Source of the DNA: Haemaphysalis longicornis
Lineage: Eukaryota > Arthropoda > Arachnida > Ixodida > Ixodidae
Length of the DNA stretch: 64,000 nt
Reading direction: 5' to 3'
Assembly (NCBI GenBank): GCA_013339765.2
Contig: CM023453.1
Location: 30,217,968-30,281,967 of the forward strand
In this document: positions 22,976 to 34,285 of the stretch, in pieces
Layout of the letters: each line of letters opens with the position of its first letter
Numbering within the stretch: position 1 is the stretch's first letter
The notes under the pieces: generated by a model
Seen by the model: only the letters and a program-made list of their open reading frames with translations
The model's database searches: none
What the model was told of the DNA's origin: nothing
Program-made: the position numbers and the translations under genes

Positions 22976-23279
22976 AGACGAAGTCATTTTTTATGCAGTG
23001 GCTGTTGTGTTTTATTTGCTATCGCAAGAATCGAACATCCATATATTTTTTCATAAAGTAACACTGCAAATGTCACTTGTGTATTGATGTTTTGCCGAAG
23101 ATATTCGTAATGTTTTGTTTTTGCTCGACAGTTTTGGCAAGTACAAGCACTGCCACCAGATTTAGAAGTTTAGAAATGGCGTTGCGTATATAAACGTCTC
23201 GTTAACGATCTACGAATCAAGGGACAAACAGCAGACAGACAAGCCGAAATTTCCGCGTTCAGGTAGCCCAAGAAAGACT

Positions 23280-23735
23280 ATCGTCTATAAATTTTTTGTG
23301 TCGATGCCACGCGTAGACGGACGGGCGTGGACCAACGCCGGAGATTTCGCTGCGAAAGCGCGCGGCGTTTCTACAGCGCGCACAGAGAGGGCGTTGTGGG
23401 ATTTAAAACACGCGCGCGTTCCTAGACGTCTTCACAGCACAGTGCCCCTGTGTCGCCACGTGGGTGGCGAAACATCGCGGGCTTTCGAGCCGCTGTCGTT
23501 CGCTATCGGTGTCAGACGCATGCACGCTGTGCGCGCGTCAGCGCGCCTATTTTGTTCTCCGTGCCCGTGTCCCGTTGTTAGAAATCCGGGCTCGGCTCCA
23601 GTGACGAAGAATCTCCCCGCGCAAGCGACACGTAGTTCGGCGCCCCATCGATCAGAGCGCGTCAGAAGCAGCGGGTGTATGTGAAGTCGTGCGTCGACAG
23701 CAACAGCGCGTACAGAAGCAGAAGCGGTAAGCAAC
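23280..23735 (+). promoter_or_regulatory. CpG-rich island with TATA-like start, possible promoter or first exon
   Basis: An abrupt CpG-rich block in AT-rich surroundings begins just after CGTCTATAAATTTTTT (23280-23295) and ends near AGCGGTAAGCAAC (about 23726), a good splice donor. The layout fits a TATA promoter plus a non-coding first exon, but no downstream coding exon was found and it could be part of a GC-rich transposon. Confidence 0.25.
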
Positions 23736-25629
23736 GCACTGTCTCTATATGCTACGGCACGGCATTTCAGTTTTCTGGTTATGTTATTCCCAATACTTCG
23801 CCAATATAAATACCAGGAGTTTAATACCTTTTTATTCGCCATGCTTAAGAGTTTGCTACTGTGGGAATGTCATGCGGCGAGACAGTGGAACACTCGCATG
23901 AGTGGAATTAAGTACTTTAAAAGCGTCCAATCTATCTCCCTATTTTCTTGTCGTGCGTGCATGAGTATGTGCGCAGGAACGTGCATTTCTGCATGTATGT
24001 GCGCGTTAATGCGTGGACACTTTTTACCACTTATCTAAAAAAAGAGGCTTCCATCGAATTGTCAGTGTACCGGGAATCCCACCCGCGTCACAGCTCGCTC
24101 CCGAAGCGTAAATATCAGGCACTAGGCGACAACTACTTGCCTTTCATGAAAGTGCGACTAAGAGTAAATATTATTGACCGTTATTAAGTAGGAAAGGTGA
24201 AACGATAAGTAGATATATTATCTGTAGCTTTTGTGCAGAATAAGCGGCACAAACATGGACTCAGCTGGCACTCAATAGGCGTGGCTGGAAATCTTTCTGG
24301 AAGCTGGAAGCTTTCGTCCTGCAGTGGACACAAACAAGCTCATGATGATGATGATGATGAAGCGGCAACGACTAAAAAAGACAGTTGACAAATGACTGAA
24401 AGATAATGTGGTGTCGTGACAAAAAAGTTTCTGTTAGGGGGCTGGGCCAGGAGTGGATACAGCAATCTGTTGTACTGATATATGTTGAGGGTTGTCTTGT
24501 GTCAAGAAAACGAAATCAACTGATCTGAAACACTATGCACGTTACCCGGCACAGAAGATAATATCAGCCCAGGGGAAAGGCTAAGAATGTGAAGTAGCAG
24601 AACGCGGCTTTCTTGGAATGTCAGCCTGCTTGCTCACTTATTCCGTTCTTTGCTTGCTGACTTGCTCGGTCGAACGGTAAATGTCTTGCATTTCAGCCAC
24701 TCAACGGCTTCTCAGTGCAACTTTCATTTTATAAACGATTGTGCACCGGAGAACGTACCAGCTAACATCTGTCACTGGACGCTCTGAGAAAATGTCGACT
24801 GAGATTTTTTTCTGAATGAGCATAGAAACAGGCAGCGAGATGATTCATCGCTTGGGTAGAATGGAGGAGCACTAGAATTTCTGCGCGCTGCGGGATCCTG
24901 TAGAGCTCATACACTGGAGTGTGGCGACGAGGTGAACAGCCGACGTTCCGTTCGCCGCCATTTCAACTTCAGAAGCAAATAAGTCGGCTTTAGAGAGGCT
25001 CGGGCATTGAAGGCTTGCATGTAATATTTAAAGCGGAAGACCTCTCTACCTTTCAAAAGATAACAATTGGGATATTTGGTAGTGGCTCTTGAACATCTTG
25101 CGGTACCGCGAATTCGAAGCAGACACAAGAAGAGGAATATAGCGCTGTGGTCTGTCTATTTTATTCTTGTGTCCGTGTCAAGTTTGTGCTACTTCGAGAT
25201 GTTCAAGACGGGTTTAGGTTAAGGTAATAGTAAAAAAAAATAATTTTAACGCGAGAATATGCACCTCACTGCAGGCACTAGTATCAGCAACAGAGAAATT
25301 AGGAGCTCTATGTGTGTTAGAAGAGACTGTTGCTAAATCACCATTCACGAGCTACAGCCGCTCAATACGAAACTCGTGTCCTAAAACGCATTCACACATC
25401 CTCGACAGCTCCTCCTTTGTTGCCTACATTTCAACTTTTCCTATGCTATGCAATGTAGGGAACGATCCCGCAGCTTATCCTCTTAGACTTTTCTTTAAAC
25501 CGGAACAGTTGCGTTCTGCACTAGGGAAGCCATTAAAACCTGACTTTTTTGCCTTCAGCGAGCGGAGGATAACTTCAAGGCACCATTCAGTGCGTCAAGC
25601 CCCTTGCACTGACATTAGTCTTAACATTG
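23736..25629. other. Intergenic sequence with one LINE tail
   Basis: At 24310-24362 the phrase TTTCGTCCTGCAGTGGACAC, aaacaagctc and then (ATG)n is the 3' tail of an RTE-like LINE, with the same layout as 28135-28180. No gene recognised in the rest. Confidence 0.4.
24310..24362 (+). mobile_element. RTE-like LINE 3' tail with (TGA)n
   Basis: CGTCCTGCAGTGGAC followed by TCATGATGATGATGATGATG. Compare CGTCGTTCAGTGGACC with a gatgatgat tail at 28135-28180. Confidence 0.5.
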
Positions 25630-25866
25630 CTTGATTTTGGGGGTTCAACGTGCCCAAGCTAAACCTGCAGAGCTATGAGACGCGCAGTAGTGGAGGGCTC
25701 CCGACTAAGTTTAACCACCTGGGGATCCTTAACGTGCGGCGAAATCTAGACACACGGGCGTTTTCGCTTTTCGCTTCCATGTAAAAAAAAACCGGCTATC
25801 GTGGTGGGGATCGAACTCGCAGCCCGCACAGCAGCACAATGCCTTAGCCACTCCACTGCACTGCCC
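25630..25866 (-). repeat. tRNA-derived SINE (Ruka-like), near full length
   Basis: GGTTCAACGTGCCC, CAGTAGTGGAGGGCTCCCG, ACCACCTGGGGATCCTTAAC, CGCTTTTCGCTTCCAT, then the tRNA-like head, whose reverse complement has GAGTTCGATCCCCAC (B box) and an A-box-like TGGCTAAGG. Diverged at the tail end. Confidence 0.8.
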
Positions 25867-26064
25867 GAATGTCTGGTGGACGACTTGACGGTAATTTAGG
25901 AGTAATGTCGGTAAGGCATCACTCAGTTGCGAATAATTTACGTTGATTGATTGAGGGAGTACTGTTGAGCACAGCTGTTTCATGTTGGACGCGCCTTTTG
26001 AAATCTTGGCGCCTTCAGGGAGGCCAATGTTACACACTGTAGCGCACTGCCAACCTAAATTTAC

Positions 26065-26265
26065 TCGGCGCGTGACGGCTCAGGGGCTAAGGAGCGCGCT
26101 GCTGAGCACGAGGTCGCGTGTTCTATTCCCGGCGGTCGCTGCTGCTTTTCTGGCGAAGGCGCGAAAAACGAAAACGTCTGCATACACGAAATTTACCTCC
26201 AGATGGTCGGAACTAATCCGCAGTGCTTCCACTATAGACAGCGCGCCTCAGAACATAAACGTACC
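26065..26265 (+). repeat. tRNA-derived SINE (Ruka-like), plus orientation
   Basis: Begins with the tRNA-like head (CGGCTCAGGGGCTAAGG, then GTGTTCTATTCCCGGCG, a damaged B box) and continues with the body in the reverse sense of the copy at 25630, ending near AACATAAACGTACC before a poly(A) run. Confidence 0.75.
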
Positions 26266-26624
26266 TTCGTTGTGTAAAAAAAAAAAGACATTGAACGAAG
26301 AAGGAAGGATAAGACAGTTATTGAAAGTCAGGGAAGTTAACCAGAGAAGTGTCCGGTCGGCCAACCTGCGCACGGGAAGTGGGATAGGAGGAATTAAAAG
26401 AGAAGAAAAGGGTATATAAAAAGATGAGGAGTGGAGCTGGAGAAGCGAGAAAAGAAAGAGTGAAGGTAACTGCAAGCAATAAGGCCTGAAACACCACTGA
26501 TAAACTAGCCAAATGGGCGAATGCAAGACGGTATACGGTGTCCCTACAATCGTTCAAACAAGCCTGTGGCCTTTAAAAAACAAAGTAAAGCTTTTGTGGC
26601 CTTTTAGTACTGTAATAGGCAAGG

Positions 26625-27300
26625 AGGAAAACACTTTATTGACACCAAAGTGTTCAGGGAGGGGAGGTGGCAGAAGACCACAGGGCGTCCGCGACTACCA
26701 GGGCCCAGGTGGTCGCCACCTCCTGGGCGGCTAGATCCGAGCTCTCCAGGGCGTGCTCCGAGTTGGAAGGGGGTAGGGAGGGGGGGAAGGGGGCATTTGG
26801 ACATTCACATAGGGAGTGATAGTGACAGTCCAATGCGCCGCATGAAGGGCAGTGGGGGGACGAGAATTGATGTGGATGTGAGTGTACGAGTTGTCTATGG
26901 GGGAAAATGTGTCTGGAGCAGGCGCCATATGTGCGCAGCCTGCGGTGCCAATGATAGACGAGGAGGTGGCAGGCTTCTGCGAAGGAGGCCGTAGTGTTGT
27001 GCCATGTCCCGATAAGAAAGAAGGGCTGATCGGGTCAGCTCAGGGACGCCGTGCATAGGCGTAACAGAAGCGGGAGTCCGGATAACTGCAGCTCGAGCAT
27101 GTTGATGTGCCGTCTCATTAGCACCTATCCCGGTATGGGCCTGAGTCCATGCTAGTAACACGGGTTGGTTGGGAGGATTTTTTGAAAAAATTTTGAAGGC
27201 GTGTATGGAAATAATGCCTTTGGAGAAGTTCCGTATCGCCGTCTGCGAATCTGATAGCCCGCTGTGACATCAAACAGTCTGCTCAGTTAATGGCTGGTTG
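26625..27300 (-). mobile_element. LINE 3' part: RNase H and C-terminal domain
   Basis: Reading down the minus strand: LSDSQTAIRNFSKG (RNase H active-site aspartate block), VLLAWTQAHTGIGANETAHQ (the W-x-x-(A/G)H-x-G-x-x-x-NE block with the catalytic His), ELTRSALLSYRDMAQHY, PPQAAHIWRLLQTHFP, then a frameshifted tail and the stop. AATAAAGTGTTTTCC near 26625 is its poly(A) signal. Ribonuclease H in I-like/R1-like LINEs removes template RNA. 5'-truncated and frameshifted, so inactive. Confidence 0.75.
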
Positions 27301-27480
27301 TCGAGCTTCCGGAAGGCGGTTGACAGGTGCTGCCTCTGCGTTGCAAACCGGACACAGTTTCACAAGAGGTGGTCTATTGTATCATCCGGGGCACACACGC
27401 CTCAAGCAGGGCTGTCAGCCATGTCTATAGTGAAGGATTAAGCGTTGGTGAAAGCGACTCCGATCCACAGGCGGAAAAGT
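27300..27480 (-). mobile_element. Second LINE scrap: C-terminal cysteine/histidine domain
   Basis: The minus-strand frame reads DDTIDHLL, stop, NCVRFATQRQHLSTAFRKLD. This is the D-x-x-x-H-x-L-C-x-C-x-x-(F/Y) zinc-binding C-terminus of RNase H LINEs with the cysteine codon turned into TGA. It is a different family from its neighbour at 26625-27300, because the domain order does not fit one element. Confidence 0.6.
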
Positions 27481-27694
27481 AGGGTGGCGTCCGAGCGTGG
27501 CATGTTAATGGTTAGTGGCGCTGCCGGTCGGGGTCGAGCAAGTACAAGCGGGAGTTTGAAAACAGCATTGAAGCCTAAATTAAACACTGCTAGTTTTTCT
27601 GCTCACAGCGTTGCATTATAACTTGAAAGAAAGCATGGGAATCATCTGAGATCCCGCTGGTGGGCACCTTGAAAAAAAAAAAAACCAAATGATG

Positions 27695-28180
27695 AAAATT
27701 AAGCTGCCTCTATAACTGAAAAGAAAAATCTACAACCAGTGCATACTGTCGGTGATGACATATGAAGCGGAAACCTGGCGACTTACTAAACGAATTCAAA
27801 GCGAACTAAGGTCGGCTTAACGGGCCTTGGAAAAAAGAATTATAGGTATAGCGTTAAAGGATAGAACGGGCTTCCTGGATCAGACAGCAAACTCGAGTAC
27901 AAGATACATATTCAAATACAGACCAAGAAGGGGAGTTGAGCTGGCCACGTACTTGGCGAAATGACAACCGGTGGAGCACCAGGGTAACAGAGTGGATATA
28001 CCGAGAGACGGAACCAGAAAAAGGGTAAGGCCAATAACTTGATGGAGAGACGACATCAGGCAATTCGGAGGCAGGGATTGGACTCGAGCAGCGCAGGACA
28101 GGAGCGGCTATAGAGGTCACTGGGAGAGGCCTTCGTCGTTCAGTGGACCTAAATAGGCTGCTGTTGCTGCTGATGATGAT
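27695..28180 (+). mobile_element. RTE-like LINE C-terminus
   Basis: Reads KRKIYNQCILSVMTYEAETW, LTKRIQSEL, RALEKRIIGIALKDR then WRDDIRQFGG, DWTRAAQDRSGYRGHWERP, and a (GAT)n tail. The NQ-(C)-x-L-P-x-x-TYG-ETW and WxDD(I/L)...W-x-x-xAQDR-x-x-W blocks are typical of the thumb and C-terminal part of RTE-like reverse transcriptases. Several internal stops. Confidence 0.7.
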
Positions 28181-29509
28181 AATGGGAAACTCCTCAACAG
28201 TATTAAATGCTCTTTGACCTTAATTGTTGTGTGTTCGTGCACAGAGCAGGATGGAATTGCGGTTGAGGCATATCTTGTGACGTACAGTCTTTGTTAAACG
28301 TTTCTAATCCATGACACGAAGAATTCAACGTAAAGATTTGTTCTCGAGCGAGACTAAAAAGTTCTATGCCAAAAAGCTTGCGGAAGTGTTGTGCGTTCTT
28401 ACTGCCATCGAAATAACTTGTTCACGCCTGAAGGCAGAGCTTTTGCTGTAAATTGTTCATGACCCAGAAACTTTTGGTGGTGCGTACAAACTTTTACAAA
28501 GCCCAGTAACGCTTGACAAATACTCCACATACGAAAGCACGTACCAACCAATTTCCGCTAAAAAACCAGTCATGTAACATTATACGTGTGATTACACTCT
28601 CGCACAGGAGATTTTGTGATAAAATAGTGCCCCGATCCCAGTACCTGGTCGTCGGTTAGTTTGTTCTTGATTTTCGAAAAAAATTCGCTGCGATGATCCT
28701 CAGATTGCGAAAATCGGTCTCTGTTGTTCGAGCCTCGGTTTGAGGCCCCCTTAGGAAGGTATCAATACAGACAGGAGAAAGCAGCATCGCTGCGTACGTA
28801 CGGGCATAATCTTTAACTCGCTTTATTTGCAACTTCATCAGAGGTTAGGTATCCAGCCGCTTTACTCTGATCTCTCCGCAACCGCACAGGCGTCAACTGA
28901 TGCGTCCCCACCACAAGACCTCGCTCACAAGCTTACTGGCTCGACATATGCGGAAATAAAGGACATTTCCCTTGCGTGCACGCGACAATTATGGCCGCAT
29001 ATGCTGGAAAGCGAACAGGGAAAAAGCAGGTGTTCGGTAAAAGCGGGCTCTCTCAACCGCAGCACTGCTGAAACTTTACTTTTACACACATCCGCACAAA
29101 AGAAAGGAGCTAGAACTAAAGAGGCTGCGCTCGCACCTAACCGACTAAAAATTCGACAGGTTGAATGTTTAGAGGAAGTTGTCAGGCCTGCTTTCCCAAG
29201 AAAAAAAAACAAACAAACAATAATGCGGCTATTTCTTTGTTGCGTTTCGTGCAAAGTGTGTCTTCTGTCAAGTTCGTCCATCTCTGTTTCAAACAAACCA
29301 GGCGTGAAATACTGGAAAGGCTTCATTATGTTGTAAGTGAATTCCTACGTGGTTTGTCGACCGGAGGCCTTGACGCGGTCTCTTTCCACACGTTAACGTC
29401 ACTCCCGAGCGCATGCACCAACTGCGCCGTTTCTCGCCATTCCCTCGTCCGTGCCAGCGCGCATCAGCAAGTCGGCGCGAGCTTTTGCCCGCGCCGACTC
29501 TTCTTTATA
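28181..29509. other. Sequence upstream of the Penelope-like element
   Basis: Open frames at 28656-28838 (minus) and 28827-29336 (plus) meet at about 28830 and may be the decayed, inverted 5' portion of the Penelope-like element, but I cannot show homology. A TATA-like CTTTATAAAAG is at about 29505, preceded by a 9-bp GTCGGCGCG/CGCGCCGAC hairpin. Confidence 0.3.
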
Positions 29510-31385
29510 AAAGTCTTTTTGAAGAAGAATAACTTAGCGCTCCTGGTGTCAGATAAAAAGGGTGGATTTTTAGTGCTTCCTAAGGGTGACTTTTCTGAAA
29601 AAAGCACAGCAAGCTGTATCGAAGAATTTTATTCCAGTTAAGTGCTCAAATAAAGAATTAAGGAAGAAGGCATTAGAAGAAGGCAGGTTAACTTGCAAAG
29701 CCTGAAGAAAACCATCGCTGGTGCGAAAAAAGACTTCTTAGATATGTTTTTTCAGCAAAAACGCACAAGAGGGGATTCCATTCAGGGGGATTGTGACGGA
29801 GAAGGATTCATGGCAAGGAACCCTCGCTAGATTTTTGCAAAGGCATCTTAAGTTGCTTAAGGTGAATGACCCTTACCTTGTGTCTAACTCAGAAAGTATT
29901 TTGACCTTTATTACTGAGTACGAATATCCTTAGCAGCCGCTGCATGCCTTTTCCATAGAAGTTGTAGACCTGTTCTACTCAATCCCACAAAGTGAACTTT
30001 TTTTGTGCCGTTCGTGAAAGCATCTACGACTTTGGCCCTGTTACCTTTCAAAATTCTATTGGTTTTATTACTGACAATTTTATGGAATTATTAAGATTTT
30101 ACCTGTCCTCTAAAACAGTTGCTTTTAATGATATACCCTTCCTTCAAAAGGAAGGGATTTGCATTGGTTCATGTATTGCCCCAATTTTAATTGACCTGTT
30201 TTTATCCTTTTGTGACAATCGTATTCACACGTGCCTTGACACAGTGTGCGGTGCTAAAGTTCTAAACGTCTTTCGGTATGTAGATGACTACCTCGTTCTT
30301 TTGAAGGATGTGCGTGCGGAGGATTCGGCTGAACTCGTGAACCAAGTTCTAGGCGTTTTTAATTCATGTGGCAAAGGGCTCAAATTCACCTTTGTGTTAC
30401 CTGAATAGGGATGCCTTCAGTTCCTCGATTTAAGCATCAATTTCCATAACGGTCAGGTGTGCTGGAGATACCATCCCCGGTCCAGAAAACCACTCCTTAA
30501 CTACCATTCAGCCCATTCCAAGATTGTGAAAAGGGATATCGCCAAAAACTGCATGCGCGCTGCTCTCAAAAAGTCGTGTTGCCACCAAGTTGCATGTAGC
30601 CTTCAGCACCAAGCTTCACGCCTGCGCAATGCCGGTTTTCCTGCAGAATTGCTGGCTTCCATAGCTGGAAGCTTGATAAAAGAAGCAAATTCAGGGAGCC
30701 AGGCTAGAGTGAATCAACCTGAACGCCAGAATGCGCGGCCTGTGGTCGTGCCGTACGTGCACAACCTGCCCCACCGGCTCAAAAAAAAGTGGCCGGAAGG
30801 TGCGTTACCCAGGTTGTTTTTTCGGCGCCAGGCAAGCTTGCACGTACCTGCAAAGCCGAGAACAACGAAGCTGGGAAGGCTGGCTGCACAACTAAGCACA
30901 CCACACGCTTCGTGGAATGTAAAGTAGGTGTGGTGTACAGGATCCCACTAGATTGTGAAAAATGCTACGTCGTACAGACCCGACGCTGCATTAATGAAAG
31001 ACAGAGAGCACAGCGCAGCCGTAAACTCATTGGCGGGGGGAGGACATTTGGCAGATCCCTGCCGGCAGTGCTTTTGCACGCCTGACTTTCAGGGAACACG
31101 CGTCCTGCGCAGCTTTAGGACGCAACTACAAAGAAAAATCTTCGAGGCCTTCTGTATTATCAAGGAAAATGACGAATGCGTAAGCACTCCGTCGCTAGCT
31201 TTGCACTCAAAAGAAAAACCCTATCTGCAGCGTCAATTAAATTTTCTGTGAAAGCTGCGCCTTACGCATCTTTTTAGTGTTTCTGCGCATTTGCGTGTAT
31301 GCAAATAGCCTTTCTTGTCCATAAAGCCTCAGTTGATGTTTAGCGCTCGTCCCGTGTCACTGTCTTTTCTTCTGTCCCCGTCTAG
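29510..31385 (+). mobile_element. Penelope-like retroelement (RT plus GIY-YIG), inactivated
   Basis: Domains in order: LLVSDKKGGFLVLPKGDFSE; FSAKTHKRG then GIPFRGIVTEKDSWQ (fingers); FSIEVVDLFYSIPQ; GICIGSCIAPILIDLFLSF and FRYVDDYLVLL (RT catalytic YxDD); LLNYHSAHSKIVKRDIAKNC; VVVPYVHNLPHRLKKK; and a C-terminal GIY-YIG-type endonuclease GVVYRIPLDCEKC then TRRCINER. RT plus C-terminal GIY-YIG defines Penelope-like elements, which prime at nicked DNA. The copy is dead: stops near 29641, 29931 and 30406, and frameshifts near 29775, 30000 (in a T run), 30815 and 31030. The GIY-YIG motif's second YIG reads YVVQT. The 3' end is set near TCTAGTGCGC. Confidence 0.85.
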
Positions 31386-31544
31386 TGCGCTTTTTACCAT
31401 GTAGAGGCAGCATCACTAATTGCGGAAAGTCGACACGAGTTCGAAAAAAACACGTGGCGAACGAGTGCGACGTGATGTCACAGCCCCTGGCACTCTCGTG
31501 TTTACCGCCTTAAAACGTGGTTAGCAAACGACTGCATGCATGCA

Positions 31545-31688
31545 TGGTGGTCAAGCACGAGTCAACCGGTTGCCACCGTGCGCGTGGTGGTCAGGTCCAT
31601 GGCGATGGCCAAGAAGCTGCCGTTGGCGCACGAGCACGGATCCGATAAGAGCACCCAGCAGGACGACAAGCTGAGCCCGTTTGTGTGA
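31545..31688 (+). CDS. Candidate terminal coding exon, unrecognised
   Basis: A GC-rich, codon-like block in plus frame reads STSQPVATVRVVVRSMAMAK, KLPLAHEHGSDKSTQQDDK, LSPFV and stops with TGA at 31686-31688. Possible acceptors are the TTAG at about 31520 or a CAAG at about 31549. No homologue is known to me; a hydrophilic C-terminal tail of a membrane or signalling protein would fit. There are no partner exons nearby, so it may be a captured or relic exon. Confidence 0.25.
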   Translation, partial: WWSSTSQPVATVRVVVRSMAMAKKLPLAHEHGSDKSTQQDDKLSPFV

Positions 31689-31734
31689 CTGCCTTTTGAT
31701 TTATCGGGAGGTTCAAAGCTTCGAAGATACACCC

Positions 31735-31930
31735 GGGCTACGAGGCGCTTCGTATAGTGGAGGCCTCCGGATTAATTTCGACCACCTGGGGATCTTTAAC
31801 GTGTGCCGCAATCTTTGGTGTTTTCGCTTTTCGCCTCCTTCTGAAAAGTAGCCACCGCGGCCGGGAATCGAACCCGAATCCTTGGGCTCAGCAGCACACC
31901 GCCTTAGCCACTAAGCCACTGCGGTGGGTC
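31735..31930 (-). repeat. tRNA-derived SINE (Ruka-like) with both pol III boxes intact
   Basis: Body blocks GTGGAGGCCTCCGG, ACCACCTGGGGATCTTTAAC and CGCTTTTCGCCTCC lead to the tRNA-like head. On the minus strand TGGCTTAGTGG (A box, 31908-31918) and GGTTCGATTCC (B box, 31864-31874) match consensus. The tail end is truncated. Confidence 0.88.
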
Positions 31931-32182
31931 TGACTGCATATTTGACACCAGAACTCGAGAAGAAGGGAAAAACAGTAAAACTACACAATACCCGCGCTGG
32001 ACTATCAGTTGAAGTTTACTTCAGGCAAAACGCATTTGTAATGGGATTTTCGTTTACGGGTATTCCAGCAGGCTCCTATAAGGTCAAGCCTTTGTGAGAA
32101 ATTTCAAGCTGTGAATACAGACCCTGTAGAAGCTAGAACTTGAGATATAACTTAACAACGTGTGAGTTCGAGCTAGTTGTAA

Positions 32183-32618
32183 TCCATTGTACGACGAATT
32201 TAAAGCGCACAAATTCAGACAGGGGATGAATGGGACAAGGACAAGCGCTACTTCCGACTGAAATTTTATTTACAAAAACGTACATGCAATGGTCCTGATC
32301 CGCGATCCTGATCAGCGCATACGGGATATTGTGGAGGCGGCTGAGATGCATCGTGGTGGCGAAGATTGCGTGAGCATGACCTCCGTATCTTTGACAGCGA
32401 AAGATCTGGCTTTCCTGGGTGCGCGCATGACAGAAGGGATGAGGAACGTGTGCGTGCTTGTACAGTGTGCACATACTCTGGTTTTTTTTTTGTATTTTTA
32501 TCACCGTTGCATGTATATATGTCGTTTTTGTAAATAAAATTTCACTTGGAAGTACCGCTTGTCCTTGTCCCGTTCGTCCCCTGTCTGAATTTTTGCGCTT
32601 TAACTTCGTACAATAGAA
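32183..32618 (+). mobile_element. Penelope-like element 3' fragment between ~100-bp inverted arms
   Basis: The plus frame from 32289 reads RIRDIVEAAEMHRGGEDCVS, MTSVSLTAKDLAFLGAR, MTEGM, the extreme C-terminus of a Penelope-like polyprotein (compare CVSTPSLALHSKE at about 31180). It is followed by TTTTGTAAATAAAATTTCA. The left arm (about 32183-32288) is the reverse complement of the right arm (about 32505-32618), including AAATTTTATTTACAAAAACG, GGACAAGGACAAGCG and TTCAGACAGGGGA. Inverted terminal sequence at the 5' side of truncated copies is a known habit of Penelope elements. Confidence 0.75.
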
Positions 32619-33517
32619 CTTGAGGCTCCACTAAGCACGCAACAAGCTCTCCTCTATGTGATCGGCCATTACATTCTATTTACCATAGCTAATGCACCTG
32701 TAGGTCACGCCGACTTCGACTGGGAGTGGAGTAGACGATGCAGTTCCTGTTTCATGCAACGCACGCGTGGGGAGAAAGTGCGTCGCGAACGTTCTCTCCA
32801 GTCTGTTCATTTCGGGCAACTGTTCAACCTGTGGCCAAACTGTGGCGTACCTCGAATCATTCCCGGGAATGAGACAAGGCGGCCTACAGTAAACGCTGGG
32901 TTTAATTGTTCCCAAGCCTCTGGCTCAGTCGAGGATTTCGAAGACTGACTCGAACAAAAGACCGTACTGACACTCAATGCGCTTTAAATTCGGTGCTCAT
33001 CGATCCCGTTTCCTTTTGCCGTCTTTCATCCCCGTGCTTGCTTTCTGGCAATTTTTTTTTCTCTCCCCCACCGGCAGAACAGCAAACTAGGCTCTAGACA
33101 GGCTAACATTTCTGCCTGTCCTCTTGCTTCCTTCCCTCCTTGTGGACTAGTCATCGCAAAAGGCAAAGGGTTTACCCAGAATTTCGATTCTGGAGGAGGT
33201 CGCTTCACGAAAGAATGGAGGAAGGATTGGGCGTTACAATTTTCTCCTTTTTTTTTTTTTTTGCATGAAAAGACGGGGGTGGGGCAGCCGCGACATTCTT
33301 TTTCAAGCCTCGTAGGTGTACGTACGTACTTGTCAAAGCATGGGTGGTGTGTACCTCCACCAACGTCTGCTTGTGCGTTTTCTTCGAGCAACGGGATCAG
33401 GAATTCCCCCCTAAATCCACTCCGCGCTAATCCTGCTCCACGTGGATCAAATTAAACTACCACGACCCTCCTATCCTTTTTAAATTGGAGTAGCACATGT
33501 CCAAGCTGCGCTTGTGC
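32619..33517. other. No supported gene
   Basis: An open frame at 32658-32948 is unrecognised. A T16 run lies near 33250 and a CpG-poor stretch follows. Nothing assigned. Confidence 0.35.
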
Positions 33518-33752
33518 TGTAAGGCGCGCGGTGGTGAGGGGAGAGGGGGAGTGGGCACGGACTAATTTAAACCGCCCGGTGATCCTAGCGGTCATCCGAA
33601 TCTCGACATACGGGCATTTTTAGTTTTCCCCTTTACATAGAAAAATGGCTGCAGCGACCGGGATGGAGCCCGGACGCGGCTTCAGTCGTCGGATAGAATC
33701 GTCGGATTTAGTAGCACAACGTCTTGGCCAGTGAGCCATTGCGACGGGTCTT
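33518..33752 (-). repeat. tRNA-derived SINE (Ruka-like), diverged
   Basis: Retains TAAACCGCCCGGTGATCCTA, CGAATCTCGACATACGGGC and a mutated tRNA head (CGACCGGGATGGAGCCCG instead of the usual B-box complement), with an internal duplication around GTCGTCGGAT. An old copy. Confidence 0.65.
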
Positions 33753-34285
33753 TCCTTTTAACATACTCAGCCCATAAGCATGCGTACAACTCATGTCAGG
33801 TGCGTGTGCAACATGTGCTATCATTTCGCTAACGTTGGGAGTTGTGGAGGAAAGACAGGGAAGGGGGGGGGGGGGTAATACTGTACGTAAGAGTGCGGCA
33901 GTCAGCGAGGGTGAAGTCCAAATGATTTGACTGGGGATGAACTGAAGGAAACGCGGAAAAAAGGAGGTAAAAACTGCTAGCGAGGTCTTTCCGAGGTGTC
34001 TCGTTTACGACTATGTAAACACATGTATAGTACGTGTCACGCCATTGCGATAAGAGGAAGTTGGCTGCGGGGGCTCCATCGAGATAACGCGTGCAGGGCG
34101 GAATGTTGACTGCTTGTCTGGTTCGCTTATTATTATTGTTTTCCCTCGCTCCCCTTTCCTGGCCTCTCTCTCCATTTACTCACACACAGTATGGGCGCAC
34201 TCACACACTGGTTCTCTACTCTCATTTGCGATGGCGCAAACACGACCGAGCGTGCGGGCCCAGCCATTCATATTCTCACGCTTAA
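33753..34285. other. No supported gene
   Basis: Contains a G13 run at about 33862-33876. No coding signal. Confidence 0.4.

Noticed and set aside
28656..28838. Minus-strand 60-codon ORF as a hammerhead ribozyme-bearing Penelope terminus
   Set aside because: A CTGATGA-like core is present nearby, but the GAAA and paired stems of a hammerhead could not be found.
31864..31918. tRNA gene on the minus strand
   Set aside because: The A and B boxes belong to the SINE head; no cloverleaf acceptor stem can be completed and the SINE body follows.
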